Shown: positions 28,738-38,004 of the stretch, piece by piece
Layout of the letters: the number at the start of each line of letters is the position of its first letter
Position numbering within the stretch: position 1 is the first letter of the stretch
NCBI GenBank assembly: GCA_009920765.1
Contig: RFZJ01000017.1
Location: forward strand, 1-53,522
Reading direction: 5' to 3'
DNA length: 53,522 nucleotides
Source: Planctomycetota bacterium
Lineage (GTDB): Bacteria; Planctomycetota; Planctomycetia; Gemmatales; Gemmataceae
The notes under the pieces: model-generated
What the model was told of the DNA's origin: nothing
What the model saw: the letters and a program-made list of their open reading frames with translations, nothing else
Database searches by the model: none
Made by a program: the position numbers and the translations under genes

Positions 28738-28892
28738 GATTCACCTGAATAACTTTTAAAACAACCAAACGCCAAGACAATTTTAAACTACAGGAACAAC
28801 AAGGTACAGCCGATTTTCCTTGGAGAAAAACACCGGTAGAAAGAAAATTCTAGAAACCCAAGTCAGCCAGAACGAGATAACCTTTGGCAATT

Positions 28893-30209
28893 TCAAGAAA
28901 GAACCAATGGACCATCTTTGCAATATTCAGGGTTACCAAAAGATGAAATGTTGTGGCCAAAGCCATGAGCCATAGCCATCAGTAAGCGATTATGGGCAAT
29001 ACGGGGAAATTTTAACGACCGCCCGGCCTTCCAACCCAAATTGCCTCCCACCATCACAAACGGAATATTATCAAGAGTATGCGAATTCCCTTTCCCAAGC
29101 TCATTAGTCCAAACGAGAAGTGTGTTATCAAGCATTGAACCTTGGCCATTGGGTTCAGGTGTATCCTTGAGCTTTTTGGCAAAGTATGCAATTTCCTCAC
29201 AGAACCATTTGTTAATCTTTACTAACTTCTCGACAGCAACCTTATTGGTATCAGGTTCATGGGATAATTGATGATGCCCTTCCTCGATACCCAGCCATTT
29301 CATGCGTGCACCACCAACGGAATTGGTGAATTGAAAAGTTGCAATACGATTGAAATCAGCAACTAGACTGTTATGCAATAGGTCGAGTTGCATCCTACTA
29401 ATCTTGGGAAGGTTATCGTTTTCTTCCCGAATACCGGGATCAAGCTTCGGCATTGCATGACCTTGCGAAACTTTCAAACCCCGAAGTTCTTTTTCCATCT
29501 CTCGAACAAAACCCGTGTGCTCTTCAAGTATTTTCCGATCATCTTTACCAACCAATGCTGTGATTTTCTTTAAATCAGCAATGACTGGATCAAGCACGCT
29601 GCCAAGAACTTCCTTATCTTTCGCCTGCCCGTAAAGCTTCGAAAACAACTGGTAGGGGTCGTCAATCGGAGTGATTGGCTTGTTTGCACCACTGTAAGAC
29701 ATACGAGTCCAGGTATCAGCACGATCAGGAACCAAAACGCCGAGCTCGAGAGATCCAAATCGAGTGCGGGTTGCTTCAGATTTCTGGAGGTGCTTTTTGA
29801 TTTCCTGATCAATAGACAAGCCATTCGCCCAACCAGCAGGAGTATGCGAACCACCCTGAACATTTCCGGGCAACAACTCTATTCCGGTTAGCAGGCAACC
29901 AATGCCACGCATATGGTTATCACCATCACCACGAACTTTATCACAAACACCATTCATAACAATGGTTTGTTTTTTAAAAGGCTCGAGCGGAGAAAGAATT
30001 TCCTTAAGAAGAAAATTTTCGCCATCTTCGTTGGGCCAGAAAGAATCAGGAATCACACCATTAGGAGAGAAGAAAATCACCATGCGCTGCTTTTGTATAT
30101 TTTTCCCGGAAAATGCAAGCGCATCAAGATTGCCCAAAAAAGGCAAGGCAGCGGCACTAATCCCAGCATTCTTAATAAAAGCACGCCTGTCGAATGATTT
30201 CATAGCCAT
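28893..30209 (-). CDS. Tat-exported DUF1552 protein
   Basis: The 438-residue product begins with a twin-arginine-type signal ([19 protein letters not shown]). The body matches DUF1552: [41 protein letters not shown] and, near the end, [28 protein letters not shown]. That ending recalls the alkaline-phosphatase-like core shared with DUF1501. DUF1552 proteins occur beside DUF1592-type cytochrome proteins in Planctomycetota, and their role is unknown. GGAG precedes the start by about 7 bases. The gene follows the DUF1592-type gene by 49 bases on the same strand. Confidence 0.93.
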   Translation of the reverse strand: MAMKSFDRRAFIKNAGISAAALPFLGNLDALAFSGKNIQKQRMVIFFSPNGVIPDSFWPNEDGENFLLKEILSPLEPFKKQTIVMNGVCDKVRGDGDNHMRGIGCLLTGIELLPGNVQGGSHTPAGWANGLSIDQEIKKHLQKSEATRTRFGSLELGVLVPDRADTWTRMSYSGANKPITPIDDPYQLFSKLYGQAKDKEVLGSVLDPVIADLKKITALVGKDDRKILEEHTGFVREMEKELRGLKVSQGHAMPKLDPGIREENDNLPKISRMQLDLLHNSLVADFNRIATFQFTNSVGGARMKWLGIEEGHHQLSHEPDTNKVAVEKLVKINKWFCEEIAYFAKKLKDTPEPNGQGSMLDNTLLVWTNELGKGNSHTLDNIPFVMVGGNLGWKAGRSLKFPRIAHNRLLMAMAHGFGHNISSFGNPEYCKDGPLVLS

Positions 30210-30258
30210 ATTCAGCTCCTAAGTTTTATTGTATTTTACCATTCTATTCTTGTGTTTG

Positions 30259-32583
30259 CTAAGGTTGTTTGCCAACTTCCTGCAATTTTACACCTGTTTT
30301 TTCTGTACAAGCCATTCGTGCCATTTCTCCAGCAAGCTTGCGCATGTTCAACGAATTTTTCTCAAAGTACCGTGTCAGTTGTTCCAGGGTTTCTGCACCA
30401 TACGCCCGGGTGGGTTGCTTTAGCAAATGATGAAACATTTGTTCGGCAAATGCTCTGTGTGCATCCGGACTGCTGGCAAGATACTGCCCCAATCCCTGCG
30501 CATTTTCAATTGCAATTTTTTTCCCATCCCTTGCCACATACCAACCACTGCTATCAATCAATTTTGAGTTATCTTTTTCACGCAAACGGCCTACTGCATC
30601 AAATCGCTCCAAGGTAAAACCCAAAGAATTAATTGTAGCATGGCAAGTCATGCATGCGCCGCCTTTTGTTTGCAGGGCAACTCTTTCCCTGGTGGTAAGG
30701 GAAGGGTGCAAACTGGCAGCCAAAGGTGCTGCAGCTTCGGGTGGAGGCTTCAAAGAAACACCCAAGAGGCTGCGGGCCAGAAAAACTCCACGGTGAATCG
30801 GTGAAGATTCCGCACTGTAGGAAAGCATGCTCAGCATATAGGGGTGGGTTACAATTCCAGCACGCTGCCCAGCATCAAGACTAACTTTTTCGAACCCCGT
30901 TTTGGATTTGGTATTTTGTTGATAAAACTTGGCGATTCGTTCATTCATAAACAATCCCTGCTCTAAAAACAGGCGCTGATAACTGCTATCCTTTTCCCAG
31001 AATACCTCTTCAATTGATTTGTCCAGGGATATTCGAAGATCGGATTCAAGCTTGGAGTCGAAGCCCGGAAAACGCGAGGCATCCTTGTTAAGTTCGTGTG
31101 TTTGATTAAGCAATAGAATGTCGTGAAAGAAAACCCTTATTTTTTCTTGGGCCCTACTATCGAGTAGCATCCGATCTATTTCCCGGTTTAAGCCTTCAAC
31201 GTTTTTGAGCTTCCCTGAAGCCTCTGCGTCAAGCAATTGCTGATCTGGGATTGAATCCCAAAGAATGTAGGAAAGCTGGCTAGCAAGTGCACCGCCCTGC
31301 CCTTCATTACGGTATAAAAAGTTGGGCGATTTCAAAATCCAAACTAGAACTCTCAACGCACCGTCCTGGGGATCTTTAAATTCTTTTAAAACCTTTTTGA
31401 TAAACTCACTCTCGGCACCTTGAAGGTTTCGCCGAAAAGCCCTAGATGCAAACTTTTTCAGAAACTCTTCGGTTTTCTCAAGGAATAGTGGATCTCCATC
31501 TTTAACCTTGGTGAACTCGGGCAACTTGCTTGTAATATATTTCGCAGCCTCCAAGGCCCCTTCGGTGGTTGCTTGATCCCATTCTTTAGAAACCGTGGAT
31601 CCTCTTTCCCAACCCAGACTGCCATCATCTGGAGGAAAGGGCGTGCTACAAACAAACATTTCCGGAGGGGCCAAAGTCGATAAATATTCCCCCGGGCAAA
31701 TTTCAACTGGGCCACCTGGCTTTTTCCACAACAATTTGACAAACGCAGGCTGCACAACCTTGGGTTTTTTATTATCGTTTACACCTTGCTTTGCTTTGGT
31801 GAATTCCAATCTTAAAGAATAAGAATGACCCGAGATAAGATAAATACTGCCCTTGTATTCGGTATCTTTCCCAGATTTGACCCACGCATCGATAAGCGGT
31901 GTGTTTTTATCATTAACCCACAAACGAACTGCATGGCTTGCATGAATAACAAATTCATAATAGCCGGTCTCTGGGGCATGAATCGCACCTGTCCAGCGCA
32001 GGGTGAATTCCCCCGGTTCCATCTTTCCTGGAATGGGGCTTTCTTCTTTAAAGTCAAAATCAACCTCTGCATCGATGCGAGATTCGGCCAGGTCGCCCTT
32101 GTTGAAGTTTCTAGTTTTAAAGTACTCCCCACGAAGTCCCTTGGTTTTGTCTGAAGGAACCGCATTTGGTCGAAAACTTCCAACCAAGTCCATCATGCTG
32201 TTGCGATATTGCCTAACCGTCAACCTGCTCAACTCAATTCTTGCGGGGCGATTTCTTTCGCGGGCGATGGAAGAATAAAACCCCTCATGAATATAAGCGC
32301 TCACTGCAAGCGCATCGGCCTCTGATAGACTGCCCGGATCTTCCTTGGGCATGGTCTCTTCAATGATTTTGGCAAGCTGATTGGGCGTAAGATCCCCTGA
32401 CAGAGGCTTATTATATTTACCCTTGACCCCCTCACCATTTAAACCATGGCAGGAAAGACATTTGGTCTCGTATATTTTCTTACCATTGGGCGCGCCTTGC
32501 ACCCTGCCGAATTGAAACGAAATCAACAAAAAGAAAGTTATCTTTAATCCAAGCCAGAAATGATCGTAGCGTGAAAAGTTCAT
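30259..32583 (-). CDS. Cytochrome c / PA14 / DUF1592-family secreted protein
   Basis: The 774-residue product has a signal-like N-terminus (FFLLISFQFGRVQGAPNG). An N-terminal c-type heme domain (CLSCH) is followed by DUF1587-like sequence (LSRLTVRQYRNSMMDLVG) and a PA14 domain (about residues 160-300: LRGEYFKTRNFNKGD, APETGYYEFVIHASHAVRLWVND). The DUF1595, DUF1592, DUF1588 and DUF1585 series then runs to the end. A second CxxCH (CMTCH) occurs in the DUF1588 part, TCHATINSLGFTLERFDAVG. Such proteins are a planctomycete hallmark, presumed to transfer electrons and bind or process polysaccharide. The start at 32583 has no clear ribosome site. Confidence 0.93.
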   Translation of the reverse strand: MNFSRYDHFWLGLKITFFLLISFQFGRVQGAPNGKKIYETKCLSCHGLNGEGVKGKYNKPLSGDLTPNQLAKIIEETMPKEDPGSLSEADALAVSAYIHEGFYSSIARERNRPARIELSRLTVRQYRNSMMDLVGSFRPNAVPSDKTKGLRGEYFKTRNFNKGDLAESRIDAEVDFDFKEESPIPGKMEPGEFTLRWTGAIHAPETGYYEFVIHASHAVRLWVNDKNTPLIDAWVKSGKDTEYKGSIYLISGHSYSLRLEFTKAKQGVNDNKKPKVVQPAFVKLLWKKPGGPVEICPGEYLSTLAPPEMFVCSTPFPPDDGSLGWERGSTVSKEWDQATTEGALEAAKYITSKLPEFTKVKDGDPLFLEKTEEFLKKFASRAFRRNLQGAESEFIKKVLKEFKDPQDGALRVLVWILKSPNFLYRNEGQGGALASQLSYILWDSIPDQQLLDAEASGKLKNVEGLNREIDRMLLDSRAQEKIRVFFHDILLLNQTHELNKDASRFPGFDSKLESDLRISLDKSIEEVFWEKDSSYQRLFLEQGLFMNERIAKFYQQNTKSKTGFEKVSLDAGQRAGIVTHPYMLSMLSYSAESSPIHRGVFLARSLLGVSLKPPPEAAAPLAASLHPSLTTRERVALQTKGGACMTCHATINSLGFTLERFDAVGRLREKDNSKLIDSSGWYVARDGKKIAIENAQGLGQYLASSPDAHRAFAEQMFHHLLKQPTRAYGAETLEQLTRYFEKNSLNMRKLAGEMARMACTEKTGVKLQEVGKQP

Positions 32584-32833
32584 ATTCTTAAAGTTCGCTT
32601 TAAAACTAATTGGCAGACACCCTATTATTCTAGTTAAATTAATCGGAGATTAAAAGCATAAGATAAAATCATTCCCCTAGAGATTAACAAACGATGAGTA
32701 AACACAGACCCATACAAAGTTGACTTTACCAATAATCCGGGTTAAGCTTTGTTGATAATGTATAGTTAATGCCAAATGGAGTTCCAATTTGGTTCCCGCC
32801 TCATAAAAATCTCACCAATAGTTCAGGCTCACC

Positions 32834-34474
32834 ATGATGCCGAATTCAAGCTTTCTCAGAATGAATATCTCCTGCCTTCTGGTTCTTGCAATTGGAGCAT
32901 TGGGTATTGCTGGGGACCCAATCAAGCAAAACCTTAAGGAACCTACAACTCTTAGGCAAACGATTGATAGAGCGGTACAAGAATCTTGGAAGAAGGAAAA
33001 AATAAAGGCGGAAGAGAATTGTGATGATGCCACCTTTTTACGAAGAATCTATCTCGATCTTTTGGGAACCATCCCCAACCATGACGAAGCCATAAAATTT
33101 CTCAGCGATAAGGATGAAAAAAAACGCAACAAGTTGATCGAGCGCTTGTTAGATGATCCACAATTTTCACAAAATCAAACGACACTTTGGGATTTGATCC
33201 TGTTCGGGCGCAATCCTCCTAACCAGGAAGCCACACGCAACAGGACCTTGTTCAAACAATGGCTTTCTGACAAAATTGCAAGGAATGAACCATTTGATCA
33301 CTGGGTTCGCGATTTGATACTTGCAGAACAAGAAGGCTCGGAATTGTTCTACGCTCAATTCAACAACAAACCCGAAGACCTTACCGAATCGTTCAGCCGT
33401 ATTTTCCTAGGTACTCAAATCCAGTGCGCACGATGCCATGACCATCCTTTCACCGAATTATTACAAAAAGATTTTTATGGAATGACTGGTTTCTTTGTAA
33501 GACTGGTGGTCATGGATCAAGGATCCTCAGGCAATGGCGAGAAGCAAGTTAAAAAGTTCAAGATAGGTGAAAAGAGTAGCGGGGAAGTATTATTTTCCGG
33601 GAATCAAAAAGAGTTGAAGCCGGGCAAAAAAGGTGAACCTGTAAAACCTAAATTTCTTTCTGGCGCAATTCTCGAGGAACCAACCCTGCCTTCAGACTTC
33701 AAGGAACCTGAATTCAAAAGCGGAACGAAATCATTGCCCAAACCTCTATTTTCTCGCAAAGAAAAATTAGCCCAATGGGCAACTGCACCGGACAACCCTT
33801 TCTTCGCAAGGGCAGCGGTTAACCGAATATGGAGTCAATTCATGGGGCGTGGCATTGTTCACCCTGTTGACAATTTCGGTTCAGATAACAAACCCACTCT
33901 TCCTGACCTTTTGGACAATCTTACCGAACAATTCATCGCCCATAAATTCGACACAAAATGGCTGATAAGAGAATTAGTCAGCAGCCAGACTTACCAACTG
34001 GGAAGTAAAGGCGAGAATAAAGACGCCCTTCCGAAGCATTTTGAGAGAGCACGCATAAGGCCACTTTCTGCTGAAGAAATTTTATCAGCAATGAAAGTAG
34101 CTGGGGGAGACCCTGAACAGAAACTCGAAGGCTCCACAGGAGAGTATTTTCGAAGGTACTTTGGTGAACCCACCAATGGCTTGGGCGATTTCCAAGGCAG
34201 CCTGAGCGAACACCTTTTTCTTAACAACAGCAGCAATGTCCGGGCATTTATCAGCCGGAAAAAAGGCAACTTGGCAGACACCATCAATGCATCCAAAGAA
34301 CCATGGAATCAGCGCATTGACAAAATGTTCATTTCTGTTTTGACCAGATATCCCAAAGAATCAGAAAGAGCAAAGTTTACAGCATATTTGCAAAGCGATC
34401 CAAAATCAGAGAACCTTGTAGAGGAAGCAATCTGGGTGCTTATGAACATGAGCGAGTTTCGTTTCAACCACTAA
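32834..34474 (+). CDS. DUF1549/DUF1553 secreted protein
   Basis: The 546-residue product has a signal peptide. A DUF1549 domain (about residues 45-240) contains TFLRRIYLDLLGTIPNHDEA, WLSDKIARNEPFDHWVRDLI and the CARCH motif of QCARCHDHPF, a possible c-heme or metal site. A DUF1553 domain closes the protein (about 310-540: FFARAAVNRIWSQFMGRGIVHPVDNFG, RIRPLSAEEILSAM). It lacks the N-terminal cytochrome (PSD1) module seen in longer relatives. It is the first gene of a plus-strand set, 23 bases before the DUF1501 gene, and is divergent from the DUF1592-type gene across a 250-bp promoter region. An in-frame ATG at 32861 is an alternative start. Confidence 0.94.
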   Translation: MMPNSSFLRMNISCLLVLAIGALGIAGDPIKQNLKEPTTLRQTIDRAVQESWKKEKIKAEENCDDATFLRRIYLDLLGTIPNHDEAIKFLSDKDEKKRNKLIERLLDDPQFSQNQTTLWDLILFGRNPPNQEATRNRTLFKQWLSDKIARNEPFDHWVRDLILAEQEGSELFYAQFNNKPEDLTESFSRIFLGTQIQCARCHDHPFTELLQKDFYGMTGFFVRLVVMDQGSSGNGEKQVKKFKIGEKSSGEVLFSGNQKELKPGKKGEPVKPKFLSGAILEEPTLPSDFKEPEFKSGTKSLPKPLFSRKEKLAQWATAPDNPFFARAAVNRIWSQFMGRGIVHPVDNFGSDNKPTLPDLLDNLTEQFIAHKFDTKWLIRELVSSQTYQLGSKGENKDALPKHFERARIRPLSAEEILSAMKVAGGDPEQKLEGSTGEYFRRYFGEPTNGLGDFQGSLSEHLFLNNSSNVRAFISRKKGNLADTINASKEPWNQRIDKMFISVLTRYPKESERAKFTAYLQSDPKSENLVEEAIWVLMNMSEFRFNH

Positions 34475-34497
34475 CCCAATTATCAAATGGTATTAAA

Positions 34498-35784
34498 ATG
34501 AACGATCATAAATCATCTGGTGAATGCAAAAAGAGCGAGCATTTCTCCCGCAGAGCCTTGTTAAAAGGATCTCTTGCAACAGGGGCAGGCGTGGCAATTC
34601 CTAACTGGGGTGGGCTTTTCCATTCCCAGAGCATTGCCTCAATGGCACAAAAACTTGGCAAACGCTGTATCCTGCTTTGGATGAATGGCGGGGCCAGCCA
34701 GATCGATACTTTTGATATGAAACCGGGCAAACCCACTGCGGGGCCTTTCCGCGAAATCCAATCCAAACTCCCTGGCTACAAAGTCTGCGAATACTTACCC
34801 AAGATGGCTCAACAAGTCGACAAATTAGGCATCATTCGCAGCATGCGAACCGCTTCCCCTGACCACCCCGATGGCATTTATCACATGCACACTTGCTATA
34901 AACAATCTGAGCGCATGCCACATCCAGAATTGGGTGCGATGATCGCCAAATACCTTGGCCAAACCGATGCAGACCTTCCCAGTTTCGTGCGCATGGGGCC
35001 GACTGGAAACGCCGGATCAGGCTATCTTGGACCTCGTTATGAACCCTTCGGAATCGAGCGAAATGGCAACATGCCTTATTTCACCAGTCCGTATCTACCC
35101 GCTGCAAATGAATCGAGAAGAAATGATTTACTCCGTTTCATGGAAGCCGAGCACAAAAAAGAAAACAGCGCAGATGCCTATGAAAGCCATCGTGTAGCCA
35201 AAGAAAGAGCATGGCGATTATTGAAAGCAAAGTCACTGTTCGACACCACCAAGGAATGGCCAAAGCATCAGGAGTTATATGGTGCAAGTGATTTTGGAAG
35301 GGGTTGCTTTCTCGCTCGAAAGTTAACCGAGGCTGGGGTTCCCTTCGTCGAAATCGGGCAAGATAACTACGACAGCCATGCCGACAATTTTGTCTGCCAT
35401 AAGGCTAACATGCAGATACTCGATCCTGCGTGGTCGGGGCTACTGATAGATTTGGAACGCACAGGACAATTGCAAGACACACTAGTAGTTTGGATGGGTG
35501 AAGTAGGTCGCACGCCCCAAATCAACAACCGGGCAGGCAGGGATCATTTCATACGGGGATGGACCATCGTTCTCGCAGGCGGGGGTATCAAAGGTGGTGT
35601 TGTTTACGGATCAACAGATGCCGATGGCCGTGATGTTGCAACCAACCCTGTAAGCGAGGGCGATTTGTTTGCAACAATCTACACGGCTCTGGGTATCAAC
35701 CCCCGCACAAAACATTACGTGGGAACCAGACCCATTTGGGCCACCCCCGAGGGTTCTAAACCAATCAAGGACCTTCTGCCATGA
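34498..35784 (+). CDS. Tat-exported DUF1501 protein
   Basis: The 428-residue product opens with a twin-arginine-type signal (HFSRRALLKGSLATGAG). Its DUF1501 body contains KRCILLWMNGGASQIDTFDMKPG, MRTASPDHPDGIYHMHT, VGRTPQINNRAGRDHFIRGWTIVLAGGGIKGG and ending signatures typical of an alkaline-phosphatase/sulfatase-like fold. DUF1501 nearly always accompanies DUF1549/DUF1553 in Planctomycetota; the reaction is unknown. Its stop overlaps the start of the WD40 gene by 4 bases. Confidence 0.94.
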   Translation: MNDHKSSGECKKSEHFSRRALLKGSLATGAGVAIPNWGGLFHSQSIASMAQKLGKRCILLWMNGGASQIDTFDMKPGKPTAGPFREIQSKLPGYKVCEYLPKMAQQVDKLGIIRSMRTASPDHPDGIYHMHTCYKQSERMPHPELGAMIAKYLGQTDADLPSFVRMGPTGNAGSGYLGPRYEPFGIERNGNMPYFTSPYLPAANESRRNDLLRFMEAEHKKENSADAYESHRVAKERAWRLLKAKSLFDTTKEWPKHQELYGASDFGRGCFLARKLTEAGVPFVEIGQDNYDSHADNFVCHKANMQILDPAWSGLLIDLERTGQLQDTLVVWMGEVGRTPQINNRAGRDHFIRGWTIVLAGGGIKGGVVYGSTDADGRDVATNPVSEGDLFATIYTALGINPRTKHYVGTRPIWATPEGSKPIKDLLP

Positions 35785-36956
35785 AAATTACAGTAGCAAA
35801 CAAAAGCGTAAACTTTGAAAAAGCTACATTGCTTTGGTCTTTCATCTGGGATGCAGATTGGGTTTCAGCGGTAAGTTTTATTGGCGACAAACATGTTGCT
35901 GCAGGTAATAACCTTGGAGAAATCCTAACCTGGGAAATCCCTGATAAGCCCGAACCATTGAGTGAATCCCCCACAGAAAAAAGCAAACCTGCAGAAAAAT
36001 CAGAACGACCACTTTATCAGCCCCCTAAACCAAGCAGGCAAATGGTTGGGCACTCCAACATAGTTAACCGGTTATTATGCGCAGAAAACCGCTGGCTGAT
36101 AAGTGCAAGCAATGACCACACTGTAAGATATTGGGATATTCAAAAAAAGCCCGAGGGCAAAAACAAGATAGTGTTAAACTCCCGCACGATCGAGGAAATA
36201 ACTCTAAACAAAAATTCGGGTAGAAAACCTCCACCTCCGTTAGAAACGGAAGTCCACACCCAGGATTCCACAAAAACAATCCAAGGCAGGGAATGGATAG
36301 TAGGCATCTCCATGAGTCAGGATGAAACCACTCTGATTACAGGAGATGATTCAGGACAGGTAGTTATTTATGATCGGGTTACGGGAGACAAAAAGAAAAG
36401 CTGGCAGGTTAAAGGCTGGGCTTTCGCTGTTGCAATCTCTCCAGATTTAAAACAGGCTTTGGTATCCGAAAGATATCCACTGGTATTTGATTCAGGCAGG
36501 CATACCGGAGTAAAACTTTGGGATGTTGCAACCTCATCTGTTCAACATGACTTAAGCAAAGAATTCAAGGACATGCAAATCGCCTCTGCAGCCTACTCAA
36601 TGGATGGTAAAATACTGGCACTGGGAAGGGGCGGAGAAGGCGAAGGCAAAATATTCTTGATAGATCCTTCCACAGGCAAAAAATTACGCGAACTTTCCCC
36701 CATCCACCAGTATGGTGTTACTGACCTTTGCTTTCACCCTGATGGGAAACACCTCGCATCCACCGGCAGGGATACAGTTGTGCGCATTTGGAATATTTCA
36801 GAAGGCAAGATGATAAAAGAACTTGGAAAGCCAAGGGGGGGACAATTCAAAGACTGGTTTCACGCCCTCTCATTTTCTCATGATGGAACCCGCCTTGCCG
36901 CTGCTGACATGGCAGGATTCATACATTTGTGGGAATTTGGCAAAGAAAAAATCTAA
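35781..36956 (+). CDS. WD40-repeat protein coupled to the DUF1501 gene
   Basis: The 391-residue product lacks a signal peptide and consists of about seven WD40-type blades. Clear ones are VNRLLCAENRWLISASNDHTVRYWD, GVTDLCFHPDGKHLASTGRDTVVRIWN and FHALSFSHDGTRLAAADMAGFIHLWE. A Pro/Lys/Ser-rich insert (about residues 55-80) interrupts the early blades. WD40 propellers bind protein partners. The ATGA overlap with the upstream gene means it is translated together with DUF1501. A cytoplasmic partner of exported proteins is unexpected, so it may act before export or in regulation. Confidence 0.9.
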   Translation: MKITVANKSVNFEKATLLWSFIWDADWVSAVSFIGDKHVAAGNNLGEILTWEIPDKPEPLSESPTEKSKPAEKSERPLYQPPKPSRQMVGHSNIVNRLLCAENRWLISASNDHTVRYWDIQKKPEGKNKIVLNSRTIEEITLNKNSGRKPPPPLETEVHTQDSTKTIQGREWIVGISMSQDETTLITGDDSGQVVIYDRVTGDKKKSWQVKGWAFAVAISPDLKQALVSERYPLVFDSGRHTGVKLWDVATSSVQHDLSKEFKDMQIASAAYSMDGKILALGRGGEGEGKIFLIDPSTGKKLRELSPIHQYGVTDLCFHPDGKHLASTGRDTVVRIWNISEGKMIKELGKPRGGQFKDWFHALSFSHDGTRLAAADMAGFIHLWEFGKEKI

Positions 36957-36963
36957 ACTTAAC

Positions 36964-37383
36964 TCAAGACTTGAAATTAGGCGGGAGTATGGCACCAGTC
37001 AGGTTGCATTCAGAAAAGTCTGCCTGGCCAAGCTTAACACCAGAAAGGTTGGCTCCGGAAAGGTTTGCCTTATAAAAGTTGGCACGGGTAAGATCCGCAT
37101 TGGAAAGGTCTGCACCGCTCATATTGGCATTGGAAAAATTGGCGCCAACAAGGGTCGCACCTTTCATTTTGGAATTGACCAGGATCGCTTGAATCATCTT
37201 GGAACCAAAAAGGTTGGCATCAACAAAGTTGCTTCCCGTCAAATCAGCCTTGGAAAAATTGGTCTCAAACAAAATCGCCTGCTGGAAATTAGTATTGACC
37301 AGCAAAGCCCCAACAAGGCTGGTATTCGAAAGGTCCTGCATCGAAAAGTCTTTGTTCGAAAGGTCAGTTCTATCAGATGCCAT
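36964..37383 (-). CDS. Pentapeptide-repeat protein
   Basis: The 139-residue protein is almost entirely A(D/N)LxX pentapeptide repeats, for example LVGANFSNANMSGADLSNADLTRANFYKANLSGANL. These build a right-handed quadrilateral beta helix. There is no signal peptide or membrane segment. Some relatives mimic DNA and protect gyrase, but most have no known role, and nothing here distinguishes them. It converges on the WD40 gene with only 7 bases between stops. Confidence 0.9.
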   Translation of the reverse strand: MASDRTDLSNKDFSMQDLSNTSLVGALLVNTNFQQAILFETNFSKADLTGSNFVDANLFGSKMIQAILVNSKMKGATLVGANFSNANMSGADLSNADLTRANFYKANLSGANLSGVKLGQADFSECNLTGAILPPNFKS

Positions 37384-37502
37384 GTTTCGGAGTTTCCTAT
37401 CAGAGCGATAATCTAATTTTCTTATTAAAAGTAATTATCTAAAAGTAGCCGATTCTAGCAAGGGCATTCAACACTATTTATTTTATTCCCAAGTTATTGC
37501 AG

Positions 37503-38000
37503 CTAGATTAACCCAGATTTTTTCGCTTCTTCCAACACCTTCAATCCATCAGGGCAAAACTTTTCAATGGCTATTCGTTTGTTTAATTCCATCATACTTA
37601 CAAACTCACCCCGCACCACTTCCTCCTTTTGCAATATAAAAGGGCCATCGTGATTACAACGATAAACTTTTGCAAAAACAATGGTATGCTCATCTTCATA
37701 TCGAAAAGGAAACAAGAATTGTGGTTCCGTCAAGATTCCTAGCTCCTCAAACCCCTCACGGACGGCCCCAGTTTCAAAATCCTCTCCGGCAGCCACCACT
37801 CCACCGGCACAAACATCCCAATGCGAAGGGAAAACATCCTTGGTCGCAGTTCTTAAATGAATAAAAATCTCACCATTTTTGTTAAACACAAGAATATAAA
37901 CACAGCGGTGTGGCAACCGACCTATGCGCATCTCCCGCCTGGTCGCAACCCCCACCACCTCGCCTTCATGATTCAAAACATCAACCATTTCCTGCTTCAT
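37503..38000 (-). CDS. NUDIX hydrolase, YfcD/IDI-like
   Basis: The 165-residue protein begins VDVLNHEGEVVGVATRREM and carries a complete NUDIX box (GGVVAAGEDFETGAVREGFEELGI) with the REGFEE metal-binding core. The N-terminal half resembles the isopentenyl-diphosphate isomerase/YfcD branch (RCVYILVFNKNGEIFIHLR), but the protein is too short to call an IDI, so a nucleoside or other diphosphate substrate is likely. The ATG at 38000 is chosen because AGGGA precedes it and an upstream ATG at 38036 would sit inside the preceding peptidase gene. Confidence 0.9.
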   Translation of the reverse strand: MKQEMVDVLNHEGEVVGVATRREMRIGRLPHRCVYILVFNKNGEIFIHLRTATKDVFPSHWDVCAGGVVAAGEDFETGAVREGFEELGILTEPQFLFPFRYEDEHTIVFAKVYRCNHDGPFILQKEEVVRGEFVSMMELNKRIAIEKFCPDGLKVLEEAKKSGLI

Positions 38001-38004
38001 TTCC

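Noticed and set aside
36823..37416. Plus-strand frame opposite the pentapeptide gene
   Set aside because: Its regular KxGxGK-like pattern is the antisense image of the pentapeptide repeats on the minus strand.
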